Part shown: piece by piece, positions 1 to 9,381 of the stretch
Layout of the letters: each line of letters begins with the position of its first letter
Numbering within the stretch: the stretch's first letter is position 1
Source: an uncultured Clostridia bacterium
GTDB lineage: Bacteria > Bacillota > Clostridia > Oscillospirales > Acutalibacteraceae
Direction: 5' to 3'
NCBI GenBank assembly: GCA_946539105.1
Contig: CAMNHG010000003.1
Span: 1 to 34,451 of the forward strand
Length of the DNA: 34,451 nucleotides
Notes under the pieces: model-generated
Seen by the model: only the letters and a program-made list of their open reading frames with translations
What the model was told of the DNA's origin: nothing
The model's database searches: none
Translations under genes and position numbers: made by a program

Positions 1-487
1 AGGCGAGGTCGGGCAGCGGCTGAGCCTTAAAGTACTCGTCCATATCCTTCATACCCGTTTCCTCGCGCGTACCGTATATTGCGCGCAGGGTATTTTTTCC
101 CTTGATTCCGCTTTCCTTTAACGCGCGCAGACAGTAAAGGTTTACCAGTGCCGCTCCCTTGTCGTCGGCAATTCCCCTGCCGTACAGCCTGCCGTCCTGC
201 TCTGTAAGTGCGAACGGATTTACGCTCCAGTTGTTGCCCGCCGGGACAACGTCGAGGTGCGCGAGCACTCCGCACAGTCTGCCGCCGTCTCCGAGCTGAA
301 CGTGTCCGCTGTGCTCTGATACAAGCTCGCCGTCAAGCCCGAAGTCCTTTGCGCGCGACATTATAAACTCAAGCGCGCTTTTGCACTCCCCGGGCTTTAC
401 TCCGTCTACGGATTCAAGGCTTAACAGCTTGCCCAAATCCTCGAAGAACTCGTCACTGTATTTTAAAATATTCTCGCCGAAAATCAT
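1..487 (-). CDS. pepV: M20 family dipeptidase (PepV-like), C-terminus beyond window edge
   Basis: Manual minus-strand translation from ATG at 487: [34 protein letters not shown]...[46 protein letters not shown]...[22 protein letters not shown] and GRGIADDKG metal-site motifs of M20 peptidases. Confidence 0.88.
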   Translation of the reverse strand, partial: MIFGENILKYSDEFFEDLGKLLSLESVDGVKPGECKSALEFIMSRAKDFGLDGELVSEHSGHVQLGDGGRLCGVLAHLDVVPAGNNWSVNPFALTEQDGRLYGRGIADDKGAALVNLYCLRALKESGIKGKNTLRAIYGTREETGMKDMDEYFKAQPLPDLA

Positions 488-2976
488 TATTTATCTCTCC
501 AGTTTTCACGAATATTACTTTTTCTTCTGCTTCTTACCCTTTTTACAACCGCGACGGTTATTACCGTCAGCATATAAAGCGCGAACGCCGCCGCCGCGCA
601 AAGGGAAATTTTAATTCCTGTGTCAAGCCCGGGCGTGCGGTACCTGAACACTATGTCACAGCTTGCCTGTGCCGGAACCTTTACAGCCATAAAGCCGTAG
701 TCGGCCCTTACAATCTCTGCCGGTTCGCCGTTAACCTCCGCGGTGAAGCCGTCGCTGTATGGCACTGTAAAGAACATCAGCTTTTCGCCGCCGTTGTTCT
801 CATACTCCGCCTTAAAGCCGTCGCTTGTGTACTCAAATGACGAACAGCAGTCTCTTTTCAGCCTGTCGCACGCCTGTTTAAGCTGAGTAGAGCCGTAGGT
901 GTAATTATCAACACTGCTCTTGAAAACATCGGGATTGTGTCCGTACAGATAGGCGTACTTTTCATCGGTGTAGCCGGTGATGTCTGCGTACTTCTTCATC
1001 TGTTCGCGGCTCAGAATCATCGCGTAAACAAGTGCCTGCGGACGGTCCGTTTCCTTGATTCTCTCAAACTCCTCCTCGGTGATATAACTGTCAAAGCAGT
1101 ATCCCATCGGGATGTAATTATCGTCTGAATAAATATCGAAGTTATTGTTTGTCTTGAGGTATGTCCAGCCGGGCATTTTTGTAATGCCCTTATTGTCTAC
1201 AAAGCTCTTGTCTATGGTGTAGTCGCCGTTGTCGAGGTTGTAGTCAAAATAGTACTTGGTGCTCAAAAACGGTCTGAGCGCGTAGGCTGAAAAATCAGGT
1301 CGTGAAGCTACATCGCGTTTGATTCCGATTTTTTGATAAAACTGCATTATCGACGGCGAAACCGAGCTTTGGAAGCAGTTAATGCTCTGAACCTTCCAAT
1401 ACATTGAGGTGTTGTCTACGCACTTGTAAAAGTCGCTTCGCTCTGTTTCCAAATCATCAATCTCTATATCTCCGCGCGAATTTATTATATCTTTTCTGAT
1501 TGTCGTCGTTGTCGAGCTGCTCAAAACGCCCGTGCCTATAATAAAGAACGAGGTCAAAAGGGCGGCTATTACAACAGCCGCTGTCAGCGAGGTAAAAAGC
1601 TCAAGGCGGTTTTTCTTAAACTTTTTATAAACCAGCGCGAAGCCGAGCAAACACATCATTGCCGCGAGCGCGTAAATCCAAAATCTCACGTTGTCCGCCT
1701 GCACACCGAGGGTCAGCGAATCCTCTCCGCCGGTTTCGCTCTCGACGGTTTTCGGCATAAAGCCTATAAGCAGAGTTGCGCCGAGCGTGATTCCCGACGA
1801 CCAGATAAGCGCGCGCTTCCAGTTTGAACGCCTGTTTTCAACCGCCCTGACTGTCGCCAAAACAAACATCAGCACAAGCATATAATACCATCTTGTGTAG
1901 TAAATTGAGCTGTTTAGCATTTGGAACATACTGTTGAGCACGGGAACCATCGCAAAGAGCACCAAAAGGCAGATCAGCTTTTTTATCCAGTCACGCTTTT
2001 TGAGCTGCAAATACGCGATTACTCCGGTCATTCCGAACAGCGGCAGCCAACCGGCTACGGATGCCCACTTGCAGTTTGACTCCGGCGTAAACGTGGGCAT
2101 AGCCGGCATATCCGCAGGGAAGAAAAACGCCAGGACAGCCAGCCAGTAACGCTGGGGCTTGTCGTGAACAAGCGCGTTCCAGTCCTTTGGGAAGGTGTCA
2201 AGCCTGGGGTTTCCAAAAAGTCCCAGCACCGACGGCAGCAGGATAAACGCCGTGGCGGCGAACCCGATTATGACCTCGAGTGCCAAAAGCAAAAACTCGG
2301 TGATTTTGAACTTATATGTCTTTGTGAGGGTGAGCATAAGGAAGTAAATAATTACAAACAGCACCTGTCCCACAAAGAAGTAGTAGTTAACTACGCACGC
2401 CGCGAACACCGCTGCGGCGAACAGCCCCCTGCGTTTGTCGAACAAAAAGCAGTCGAGAGCCGCCAAAAGCAGCGGAAAAACTATCATCGGCTCGTGAAAG
2501 TGGAAGAAAAACACATTGTAAATCGAAAAGCCCGAAAAGGCGTACAGCAGTCCGCCCAAAACCGCGAACGGCTTGTACCTAACATATCTCTGCAAATACA
2601 GATATGCCGCGCCCGACGCGCAGGCAAATTTAAGAATGAGCAAGGGTCCGATTAGGTTCGGGATAAAGCTGTTGTCAAACGGTATCGTCAGCCAGAAAAA
2701 CGGACTGCCCAAAAGGTAAAAACTGTAGCTCGATATTGTGTCCGAGCCCAGGTCTGTCAGGTGGTTCCAGCCCAGCTCGCCGTTCCTGACAGCGGAGTGG
2801 AGCATTTGATAAAACGGAATTTCCTGAACATTAAAATCTCCGTAGTAATAAAATACCCCTCCCTGATAAACAATAAAAGGTATGAACAGCACTGCAGCCG
2901 CAATCAGGCCCACAAAAAATGTAAGCAAAAAATATTGACCGTTTTTCGGCTTAACGCGCTGTAATCTGTTGCCCAT
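487..2976 (-). CDS. YfhO family polytopic membrane protein (GT-C-like)
   Basis: 829 aa ORF, many TM segments, N-terminal [14 protein letters not shown]...[31 protein letters not shown] typical of YfhO; stop overlaps pepV start (TAATG). Confidence 0.88.
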   Translation of the reverse strand: MGNRLQRVKPKNGQYFLLTFFVGLIAAAVLFIPFIVYQGGVFYYYGDFNVQEIPFYQMLHSAVRNGELGWNHLTDLGSDTISSYSFYLLGSPFFWLTIPFDNSFIPNLIGPLLILKFACASGAAYLYLQRYVRYKPFAVLGGLLYAFSGFSIYNVFFFHFHEPMIVFPLLLAALDCFLFDKRRGLFAAAVFAACVVNYYFFVGQVLFVIIYFLMLTLTKTYKFKITEFLLLALEVIIGFAATAFILLPSVLGLFGNPRLDTFPKDWNALVHDKPQRYWLAVLAFFFPADMPAMPTFTPESNCKWASVAGWLPLFGMTGVIAYLQLKKRDWIKKLICLLVLFAMVPVLNSMFQMLNSSIYYTRWYYMLVLMFVLATVRAVENRRSNWKRALIWSSGITLGATLLIGFMPKTVESETGGEDSLTLGVQADNVRFWIYALAAMMCLLGFALVYKKFKKNRLELFTSLTAAVVIAALLTSFFIIGTGVLSSSTTTTIRKDIINSRGDIEIDDLETERSDFYKCVDNTSMYWKVQSINCFQSSVSPSIMQFYQKIGIKRDVASRPDFSAYALRPFLSTKYYFDYNLDNGDYTIDKSFVDNKGITKMPGWTYLKTNNNFDIYSDDNYIPMGYCFDSYITEEEFERIKETDRPQALVYAMILSREQMKKYADITGYTDEKYAYLYGHNPDVFKSSVDNYTYGSTQLKQACDRLKRDCCSSFEYTSDGFKAEYENNGGEKLMFFTVPYSDGFTAEVNGEPAEIVRADYGFMAVKVPAQASCDIVFRYRTPGLDTGIKISLCAAAAFALYMLTVITVAVVKRVRSRRKSNIRENWRDK

Positions 2977-3110
2977 TTAAGATTCTCCCCGTAAATATCT
3001 TTGACATTTATCTTAAAAACAGTATAATAAGTATAGTATCAATATATTATAACACATACTGAATATTTTTGCACTATTTTTGATAAAAATTTTTGTTTGG
3101 AGATTTTATT

Positions 3111-3698
3111 ATGACATCTTCCCATTTTTACGCTATGCTCTCGCGAATGAAGTACATCAACCGCTGGGGGCTGATGAACAACACAAGGCTTGAAAACATC
3201 AGCGAGCACAGCCAGCAGGTGGCTATTCTCACCCACTGTCTGGTGCTTATTCACAACAAACGCTTCGGCGGAGAGCTGGACGCCCAGCGCGCGGCTTTGC
3301 TGGCGGTTTTTCACGACAGCACCGAGATTATCACCGGAGATATGCCCACGCCGATAAAGTATCAAAATCCCGAGATTATCGACGCCTACAAGCAGATTGA
3401 GGAAAAGGCGGCGGACAGGCTTATATCGCTTTTGCCCGAGGATTTCAGGGAGGATTACAGCCAAATTCTGAAGCAAAACGGCGAACAGGACGAACAGCTG
3501 CGCGTGTTTGTAAAGGCTGCCGACAGGTACTCGGCACTGATTAAGTGCATAGAGGAGATGCGCATGGGCAACGATGAATTTAAAATGGCAAGGGACACCA
3601 TCAGAAAATCAATAGACGATATGAAGCTGCCCGAGGCGGAGGTTTTTGACCGCGAATTTTTGCCCTCGTTCTATCTCGCGCTCGACGAGCTTAATTAA
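3111..3698 (+). CDS. HD-domain 5'-nucleotidase, YfbR-like
   Basis: ATG at 3111 preceded by TGGAG; MTSSHFYAMLSRMKYINRWGLMNNTRLENISEHSQQVAILTHCL...AVFHDSTEIITGDMPTPIKY (H...HD...D pattern of YfbR). Confidence 0.87.
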   Translation: MTSSHFYAMLSRMKYINRWGLMNNTRLENISEHSQQVAILTHCLVLIHNKRFGGELDAQRAALLAVFHDSTEIITGDMPTPIKYQNPEIIDAYKQIEEKAADRLISLLPEDFREDYSQILKQNGEQDEQLRVFVKAADRYSALIKCIEEMRMGNDEFKMARDTIRKSIDDMKLPEAEVFDREFLPSFYLALDELN

Positions 3699-3906
3699 CG
3701 CTGTAAAATTGACGCCGATATTCACATAAATATCACAAATTTGATTATCTGCATCAAAAAAGCACGGTTTTCGGCGGCAAATTTCGTCACCCGGTATCAT
3801 TATAATTCTAATTGAGAATTATCTATTGGAATTATGTGGTATAATATTAAATGTCTATTTGTATGATTTTGTATTATAGCGTTCCTAATTACACAGGAGG
3901 ATTAAT

Positions 3907-5064
3907 ATGGCGAAATCTAACGGCCACTATGTTGACATAAGCTCAAACACCCAGGTGTTTAAGCTGTACAACAAAAAAGGCAGAGTATTAAGAGTATTAT
4001 GTCTTGTTTTTTCTATACTGTTTTTGCTGGGCGGAGGCGCGATGGTTTATTACTACGCACTGCTCAACTCGATGAACTTTGAAGATTTTACAGCTCCCAA
4101 AAGCGATAAATCCGATTCGCAGTCAACCACGCTTTCTGCAGAGATGATGGGCGACGGAACCCAGCTTACAATCGGCGACGGACAGCTGCTTCAGGACAGC
4201 AAGGTGCTCAACGTTATGCTCTTCGGCGAGGATAACAGCGACGGTGACGAACACGGCAGAACCGACACAATGATTATGATGTCGATTGACAACTGGCACA
4301 AAAAACTGAAGCTGACGTCGTTCCAGCGCGACACCTATGTTTATATTCCCGGCTACGGTCAGAATAAAATCAACGCCGCTTACACCTACGGCGGACCCAA
4401 GCTGACTATCGAAACGATTGAGGCAAACTTCGGTATTAAAATCGACCGTTACGCGGTTGTTGACTTTGACAGCTTTATCGAGATTATCGACACCCTCGGC
4501 GGTATTGATATGGAAGTAACCCAGGACGAAATTGACTACATCAACTATCAGTTGTACAAAAACGAGCAGGTTGACACGCCCAAGACTATCACAGCCGCCC
4601 CGGGTATGGTTCACCTCAACGGTCAGGAGGCACTTTGGTACGCGCGTAACCGCGGTCTTTCCACCAACGAGGACGGCAACGAAATCGGTATTGACGGAGA
4701 CGACTGGGACAGAACCTCGCGTCAGAGAAAGCTGCTTGAAAAAATGTTCAACGACCTCAAGGGCGCGGATCTGACTAAGATTGTTTCAATCGTAAGCTCT
4801 GTAGGTCCCATGGTTACAACAAACCTTAAGAAGGACGAGATTACCGCTCTGGTTTCTCACGCTCCCACTTACCTGACCTACACTGTTGAGCAGAGCTACG
4901 TTCCCACCGAGGGACTTTGGTACTACGAAAACAACACCCCGGCAGGCTCGGTTATCGCGATTGCAGATATGAACAAACAGCGTTTGGAATTTGCCAAGTT
5001 CATTTATGAGGACAGGCTTTCGGGCGGCGGTTCTTCTTCGAGCTCGTCAAGCTCGGCAAACTAA
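3907..5064 (+). CDS. LytR-CpsA-Psr (LCP) family cell-wall glycopolymer ligase
   Basis: TM anchor followed by VLNVMLFGEDNSDGDEHGRTDTMIMMSIDNWHKKLKLTSFQRDTYVYIPGYGQNKINAAYTYGG...VDFDSFIEIIDTLGGIDMEV...LNGQEALWYARNR; poly-Ser C-terminus. Confidence 0.94.
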   Translation: MAKSNGHYVDISSNTQVFKLYNKKGRVLRVLCLVFSILFLLGGGAMVYYYALLNSMNFEDFTAPKSDKSDSQSTTLSAEMMGDGTQLTIGDGQLLQDSKVLNVMLFGEDNSDGDEHGRTDTMIMMSIDNWHKKLKLTSFQRDTYVYIPGYGQNKINAAYTYGGPKLTIETIEANFGIKIDRYAVVDFDSFIEIIDTLGGIDMEVTQDEIDYINYQLYKNEQVDTPKTITAAPGMVHLNGQEALWYARNRGLSTNEDGNEIGIDGDDWDRTSRQRKLLEKMFNDLKGADLTKIVSIVSSVGPMVTTNLKKDEITALVSHAPTYLTYTVEQSYVPTEGLWYYENNTPAGSVIAIADMNKQRLEFAKFIYEDRLSGGGSSSSSSSSAN

Positions 5065-5075
5065 ATAAAAGATTA

Positions 5076-5113
5076 ACCGGTTCACCGCCTTGGCGATGAA
5101 CCGGTATTTTTTC
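5076..5113. terminator. Rho-independent terminator, probably bidirectional between convergent genes
   Basis: ACCGGTTCACCGCC-TTGG-CGATGAACCGGT followed by ATTTTTT. Confidence 0.85.
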
Positions 5114-5132
5114 TATACAGGTCAAGCGTTAT

Positions 5133-5783
5133 TTACCTGCTGTTGTAGTCGTCGTTGATTTTTTTGCTCCAGCACGGCGCAACGCTTTGACCTCCGCGGA
5201 ACTTTGCCACAGTCTCGCTGACCGCCTCAAACACAACTCCCGTACCCTGTGAGTCGGCGTTGTAGTTAACGGCTCTGTCGGAACCGATTCCGTAGGTGTT
5301 CGCGGTCTCTATCGCGTCAATATTCGCGCCGATAAACAGGAACTCCCAGCCCTCTTCCTTTTTTCTCTCAATCATCTTTTTGATGTCGCGGCTGTTGTAC
5401 CTTCTGCTGGCGTTTTCGAGGCCGTCGGTGGTGATTACGAACATTGTGTGCTCGGGCACGTCCTCAGGTCTTGCGTATCTGTGAATATTGCTTATATGCT
5501 TTACCGCTCCGCCGATAGCGTCGAGCAGTGCCGTGCAGCCGCGCACTGTGTAGTCGTTCTCTGTCATCGGCTTAATCTGCTCAAGCGGAAGCCTGTCGTG
5601 CAGCACTATGCTCTCGTGATCAAACAGAATTGTCGAAACATACGCCTTGCCGTCCTGCTTTTTCTGCTTTTCTATCATCGAGTTAAAGCCGCCGATTGTG
5701 TCCTTTTCCAGTCCGCTCATCGAACCGCTGCGGTCGAGGATAAATACGATTTCAGTGATGTTGTTGTTAACCTTTTTTGTCAT
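5133..5783 (-). CDS. von Willebrand factor A domain protein (TerY/YegL-like)
   Basis: ATG at 5783 with GGAGGT RBS; MIDAS motif FILDRSGSMSG, later VITTDGLENAS and FLFIGANIDA. Confidence 0.88.
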   Translation of the reverse strand: MTKKVNNNITEIVFILDRSGSMSGLEKDTIGGFNSMIEKQKKQDGKAYVSTILFDHESIVLHDRLPLEQIKPMTENDYTVRGCTALLDAIGGAVKHISNIHRYARPEDVPEHTMFVITTDGLENASRRYNSRDIKKMIERKKEEGWEFLFIGANIDAIETANTYGIGSDRAVNYNADSQGTGVVFEAVSETVAKFRGGQSVAPCWSKKINDDYNSR

Positions 5784-5852
5784 AATAATTACCTCCAAAA
5801 AGTTTATTTGTCCTTTGACAATTATATAATAAACTTTTCGAGGGCGTATTTG

Positions 5853-5869
5853 GTCGCTTTAAAAGCGAC
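5853..5869. promoter_or_regulatory. Perfect palindrome (candidate operator) in the divergent vWA/HTH intergenic region
   Basis: GTCGCTTT-A-AAAGCGAC, 8-bp arms, 1-nt centre, ends 1 nt upstream of the -35 of the plus-strand promoter. Confidence 0.55.
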
Positions 5870-5870
5870 A

Positions 5871-5899
5871 TTTACAAATATATTTTTACATGCTATAAT
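5871..5899 (+). promoter_or_regulatory. Predicted sigma-A promoter for the HTH-module gene
   Basis: TTTACA (5871-5876) - 17 bp - TATAAT (5894-5899), start codon at 5919. Confidence 0.7.
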
Positions 5900-5918
5900 T
5901 ACTGCGAAGGGTGATAAT

Positions 5919-6557
5919 ATGTTTTTTAAGCCAAAGCGAAAAAACCTAAATTCAGAGCTTTTAATAGAGCTGACGCAATATATTGACAGTAATTTTGAGG
6001 ACGCCTCCGAATTATACGAAAGTGCCGGGGACACCGCTAAGCTGCCTGTTATTCACGCTGTACCGCAGCCGCCGAAGGCTTCAAAAGGTAAAGCGTTCCG
6101 CGCGGAAAAGAACAGCCCTGCCGCGTCCGCTCCCTACTTTCCCGCTCCCGCAATAAACGCGTCGAATGAAGCTCGTCCCGCTCCAAGCTACGGAAGCAGC
6201 CTTAACGATATGCTTAACTCGCTTGACGAGAGCTTTTCGGAAATGCTCCTCAGAAAAATTGACGAACTCCGAATGACCGACGCGCAGTGCTACAAAAAAG
6301 CCGGAATCGACCGCAAGCTGTTCTCAAAAATCCGCACCAATCCGCAGTACAAACCGTCAAAGCAGACCGCCGCGGCGTTTGCTGTAGCTCTTGAGCTGGA
6401 TATTGACGAGACAAAGGAGCTGCTTAAGAAGGCAGGCTACGCGCTGTCGCACAGCAGTAAATTTGATATTATTATAGAGTTCTTTATTCTAAAACAGAAT
6501 TATAACCGTTTTGAGATAAACGAGGCTCTGTACGAATTTGATCAGGTTTTGATATAA
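5919..6557 (+). CDS. HTH-like regulatory module protein, uncharacterised
   Basis: ATG at 5919; C-terminal SFSEMLLRKIDELRMTDAQCYKKAGIDRKLFSKIRTNPQYKPSKQTAAAFAVALELDIDETKELLKKAGYALSHSSKFDIIIEFFI looks XRE-like; N-terminal half is Pro/Ala-rich linker. Confidence 0.7.
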   Translation: MFFKPKRKNLNSELLIELTQYIDSNFEDASELYESAGDTAKLPVIHAVPQPPKASKGKAFRAEKNSPAASAPYFPAPAINASNEARPAPSYGSSLNDMLNSLDESFSEMLLRKIDELRMTDAQCYKKAGIDRKLFSKIRTNPQYKPSKQTAAAFAVALELDIDETKELLKKAGYALSHSSKFDIIIEFFILKQNYNRFEINEALYEFDQVLI

Positions 6558-6593
6558 CTAAATGACAAAAACAGAAAAATCCGCTTATATAAA

Positions 6594-6679
6594 ACGTAGG
6601 GTTCGGTCTTGACCGAACCGTGGTTAAACATCATAAGCTTGTTTATAGTCCACGGGTCGGTCAAGACACGACCCCTACA
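6594..6679. repeat. Long imperfect palindromic intergenic element (MITE/REP-like or bidirectional terminator)
   Basis: CGTAGGGTTCGGTCTTGACCGAACCGTGG... vs reverse complement of right arm TGTAGGGGTCGTGTCTTGACCGACCCGTGG; centre TTAAAC...GTTTATA; followed by ATTTTTTTATT. Confidence 0.7.
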
Positions 6680-6727
6680 ATTTTTTTATTATATTGTTTT
6701 GGTTGCTAACTATTGAGCAACCAATTT

Positions 6728-7948
6728 TTACATTTTTTCATAGTATATGCCGAGGAACTGCTCGTAAAATTCCTTTTCGCTTATATTATACTCCGCCTTG
6801 TTGTCGCTGTTGAGCGATGCTTTACCGGGTACGGTTTTAATCTCTACCTTAAGTGAGCCGTGAAGCGCGATATCCTGCGCGAGGTACATAACCTTTGCCG
6901 CGTTAAAATTTGTGCACGAATACGGAGCACTCTCGTTAAACAAGTCCAGAGCGTAAGAGGGGTTTTCCTTTACCGCGGTCATAACCTTGCTCATAAACGC
7001 CTGAGCGTACACCTGATGTCGCTTGTTTCTCAGCAAGCTCGCGTCGGCTCTGTCCTTTACTCTGGCTTTGATAAACCTTCTCGCGTCGTTTCCCTGAAGA
7101 TGGTAAGACTGACCTGCCGTGAACTTTTCAATAGTCTCGGGCGACACAACGTCAACTCCGCCGATAGCGTCGTTAATCGGGGCTATACCCTCAAGGTCAA
7201 GCGAGTAGAATGTGCTGACGGGTATATTATAGAAAATTCTTTTTGCCGAAGCCATTGTGTTGTTGCAGCTTGTTTCCTTGCCGTCGCCGTAAGCGTAGGA
7301 AAGACAGATTTGCTGCCTCTGCATTCCCGTGTAATATCCGCTTGCGGAATAAACAGCCACATCGGTCATTGTATCACGCGGAATATTTGTCATAGTCAGC
7401 TTACGGTTCTTCAAATCGAGTGCCATCATCACTATAACGTCCGCCTGACCGCCTGTTCCCTGAACGGTTAAATCGTCGAGATTCTCCTTATCGACACCGA
7501 TAAATATAAAGTTGGTGACGTTTTCGTTATATTTATATGTTACGCCATTGTAGACAATATACTGACCGCCCTCCTGAACTATGGCTTCAATTCCGTCGGG
7601 AGATGAAATCTGTATATCATCGGTGAGCAGGTCGCTTTTGCCCTTGAATATCAAAAACACGGCGGTTCCGACTGTCAACAGCACAAGTGCCAAAAGCGTA
7701 CAGGCGACTGCCAGCAGAACCTTTTTCCATGTTTTCATTTTACGTTTTTTCCGGTGAGATTTATGGCGCGTTTTGCCGGATTTTGTTTTCTTCTTTTTGA
7801 CAGGGTGCATATACACATAGTCGCGGTAGTCGTCGCGGACGGTTTTTTCATCCTTTTTAACCTCGTCCTTTTCTCCGCCGAACGCTATAAAATCCGTATT
7901 GCCGCTGTTCTCATCCATTTGTAAACCGTGGTTATCCGGTTGGCTCAT
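6728..7948 (-). CDS. LCP family protein (second copy)
   Basis: Cytoplasmic basic N-terminus, TM, then NFIFIGVDKENLDDLTVQGTGGQADVIVMMALDLKNRKLTMTNIPRDTMTDV...DLEGIAPINDAIGGVDVV...RRFIKARVKDRAD. Confidence 0.88.
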   Translation of the reverse strand: MSQPDNHGLQMDENSGNTDFIAFGGEKDEVKKDEKTVRDDYRDYVYMHPVKKKKTKSGKTRHKSHRKKRKMKTWKKVLLAVACTLLALVLLTVGTAVFLIFKGKSDLLTDDIQISSPDGIEAIVQEGGQYIVYNGVTYKYNENVTNFIFIGVDKENLDDLTVQGTGGQADVIVMMALDLKNRKLTMTNIPRDTMTDVAVYSASGYYTGMQRQQICLSYAYGDGKETSCNNTMASAKRIFYNIPVSTFYSLDLEGIAPINDAIGGVDVVSPETIEKFTAGQSYHLQGNDARRFIKARVKDRADASLLRNKRHQVYAQAFMSKVMTAVKENPSYALDLFNESAPYSCTNFNAAKVMYLAQDIALHGSLKVEIKTVPGKASLNSDNKAEYNISEKEFYEQFLGIYYEKM

Positions 7949-8756
7949 CTTTTACCAGTACCCCCTGTACCAAATAACGTCCGTCTCCGCCGCCGTTAAG
8001 GCAGGTGCTCAGGACAAGCATTTTGTCATTTTTGGTAAGTTGAATATCTTTTCTTACATTGCTCGAAACCGACCTCGGGTTAAGCGCGTCCTGCTGCCAC
8101 TGGGTATAGACCGCGTCATCCAAAAAGTTAAACGAGTTCATAATGTGCCTGTCGTCGTAGACAAAGGCGGATACAACCTCATAGGTCAGCTTGCGGTTTT
8201 CGGTGTATATATACATATACTTATTTTCTTCAAAAAACTGCGGATCCGAAAAATTATGCAGAGTCGCAAACATTGAGCCGTCGAGCATATTGTGACCGTA
8301 AAGCACGGTTACGCGGTCTGAGTAATCCTTTTTGTTACACGACTGGGAATATATCGTTCCCGGAAAGCTGTAGCCCTTGTAAATATCGTGGTCAAGGTAA
8401 AAATTATCGTCGGCGTCGCTTTGGGCAACGGGATAATTTACATTGGTATTCGGAATATAAATCCACGAGTAAATATCGGGATTCTGCGCATTAAGCTCGC
8501 TCAGATTCACGGGATTTTCGGCGAGCTTAGCAGTTGTTGCATCCGGACTGCTCTCCGAGCCGCTGTTCTGAGTTGCCTGCTGAGAGGAATCGGTTTGAGC
8601 TATATTCGAAGCGTATGAGCTTGCGATTTTGCTGTTTTGGTCATTTGCCGCCGCGCTGTTAACAATCCTGAATATAATAAATCCTGCGGCTCCGGCAAAT
8701 ATGAGCGCGAGTATAATAACAATAGCGATAATCGCATTATTTTTTCTTTTTTTCAC
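7932..8756 (-). CDS. srtB: Class B sortase
   Basis: GTG start at 8756 with AGAGGTG; N-terminal TM; DIYSWIYIPNTNVNYPVAQSDADDNFYLDHDIYKGYSFPGTIY...RVTVLYGHNMLDGSMFATL...MLVLSTCLNGGGDGRYLVQGVLV (catalytic H, STC and R). Overlaps the LCP start by 17 nt. Confidence 0.93.
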   Translation of the reverse strand: MKKRKNNAIIAIVIILALIFAGAAGFIIFRIVNSAAANDQNSKIASSYASNIAQTDSSQQATQNSGSESSPDATTAKLAENPVNLSELNAQNPDIYSWIYIPNTNVNYPVAQSDADDNFYLDHDIYKGYSFPGTIYSQSCNKKDYSDRVTVLYGHNMLDGSMFATLHNFSDPQFFEENKYMYIYTENRKLTYEVVSAFVYDDRHIMNSFNFLDDAVYTQWQQDALNPRSVSSNVRKDIQLTKNDKMLVLSTCLNGGGDGRYLVQGVLVKDEPTG

Positions 8757-8795
8757 GCTCTCACCTCTTTACAAATAATAAAATCGAAAGTCAAG

Positions 8796-8830
8796 AAAAA
8801 AAGCCCCTTTTTATCAAAAAGAGGCTTTTT
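8796..8830 (-). terminator. Intrinsic terminator downstream of SPKTG peptide gene
   Basis: AAAAAGCCCCTTTTT-ATC-AAAAAGAGGCTTTTT hairpin with T-run in minus direction. Confidence 0.75.
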
Positions 8831-8844
8831 GAAACCTTGTTAAA

Positions 8845-9111
8845 TTACTTCTTAGCCTTAGCCTTTTTTACGGCAAAAAGTGTAGCCGCGCCGCAGGCAA
8901 CGGAAGTAAGCGCGATTGCGGAAAAAGCAACTACGCTGTCTGAGCCTGTTTTAGGAGAAACAGGAGTAGTATCCTTTTTAACCTTTGATGTAGTGGGCTG
9001 AGTTTCAGCCTGAGTTGTCGCAACAGGGCTGTTAACAGAAACCGCAAAAGCGGGAACCGCGCTGAACGCCATAATAACTACTGCCGCAACAGCTGCAAAT
9101 AATTTCTTCAT
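8845..9111 (-). CDS. Small secreted protein with SPKTG-type sortase sorting signal
   Basis: ATG at 9111 with GGAGGAG RBS; signal peptide MKKLFAAVAAVVIMAFSAVPAFA; C-terminal SPKTGSDSVVAFSAIALTSVACGAATLFAVKKAKAKK (pentapeptide, hydrophobic stretch, basic tail). Confidence 0.88.
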   Translation of the reverse strand: MKKLFAAVAAVVIMAFSAVPAFAVSVNSPVATTQAETQPTTSKVKKDTTPVSPKTGSDSVVAFSAIALTSVACGAATLFAVKKAKAKK

Positions 9112-9306
9112 TTTAATCTCCTCCAAATCCTGAAAAATAAACAAATATAGGAAATTGTTTAAATTATATTTTTAGATAATGATATTATAACACAATATTG
9201 CAAGATTGTAAAGTATTATTTTATGATAATTATTATGTAAAATCGGTAAAAATTACGGTGTTTTACCGTTATTTTGCCAATTTGGCTTTTGGCGTCAATC
9301 TTTTTA

Positions 9307-9335
9307 TTGCATAGTTCAAAATAAAAAGGTATAAT
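9307..9335 (+). promoter_or_regulatory. Predicted sigma-A promoter for nadA
   Basis: TTGCAT - 17 bp - TATAAT. Confidence 0.6.
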
Positions 9336-9381
9336 ATAGGCAACACCGCATAAAGTCAACTAACGAAAAGGAGTATCAGCG

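Noticed and set aside
2164-2655. 163-aa plus-strand ORF inside yfhO
   Set aside because: Antisense to a clear membrane protein gene, with highly basic composition typical of spurious antisense translation.
4123-4614. 163-aa minus-strand ORF inside the first LCP gene
   Set aside because: Shadow ORF opposite a well-supported coding sequence.
5448-5918. N-terminal extension of the 369-aa ORF in the track
   Set aside because: Antisense to the vWA gene; a promoter and ATG at 5919 explain the real gene.
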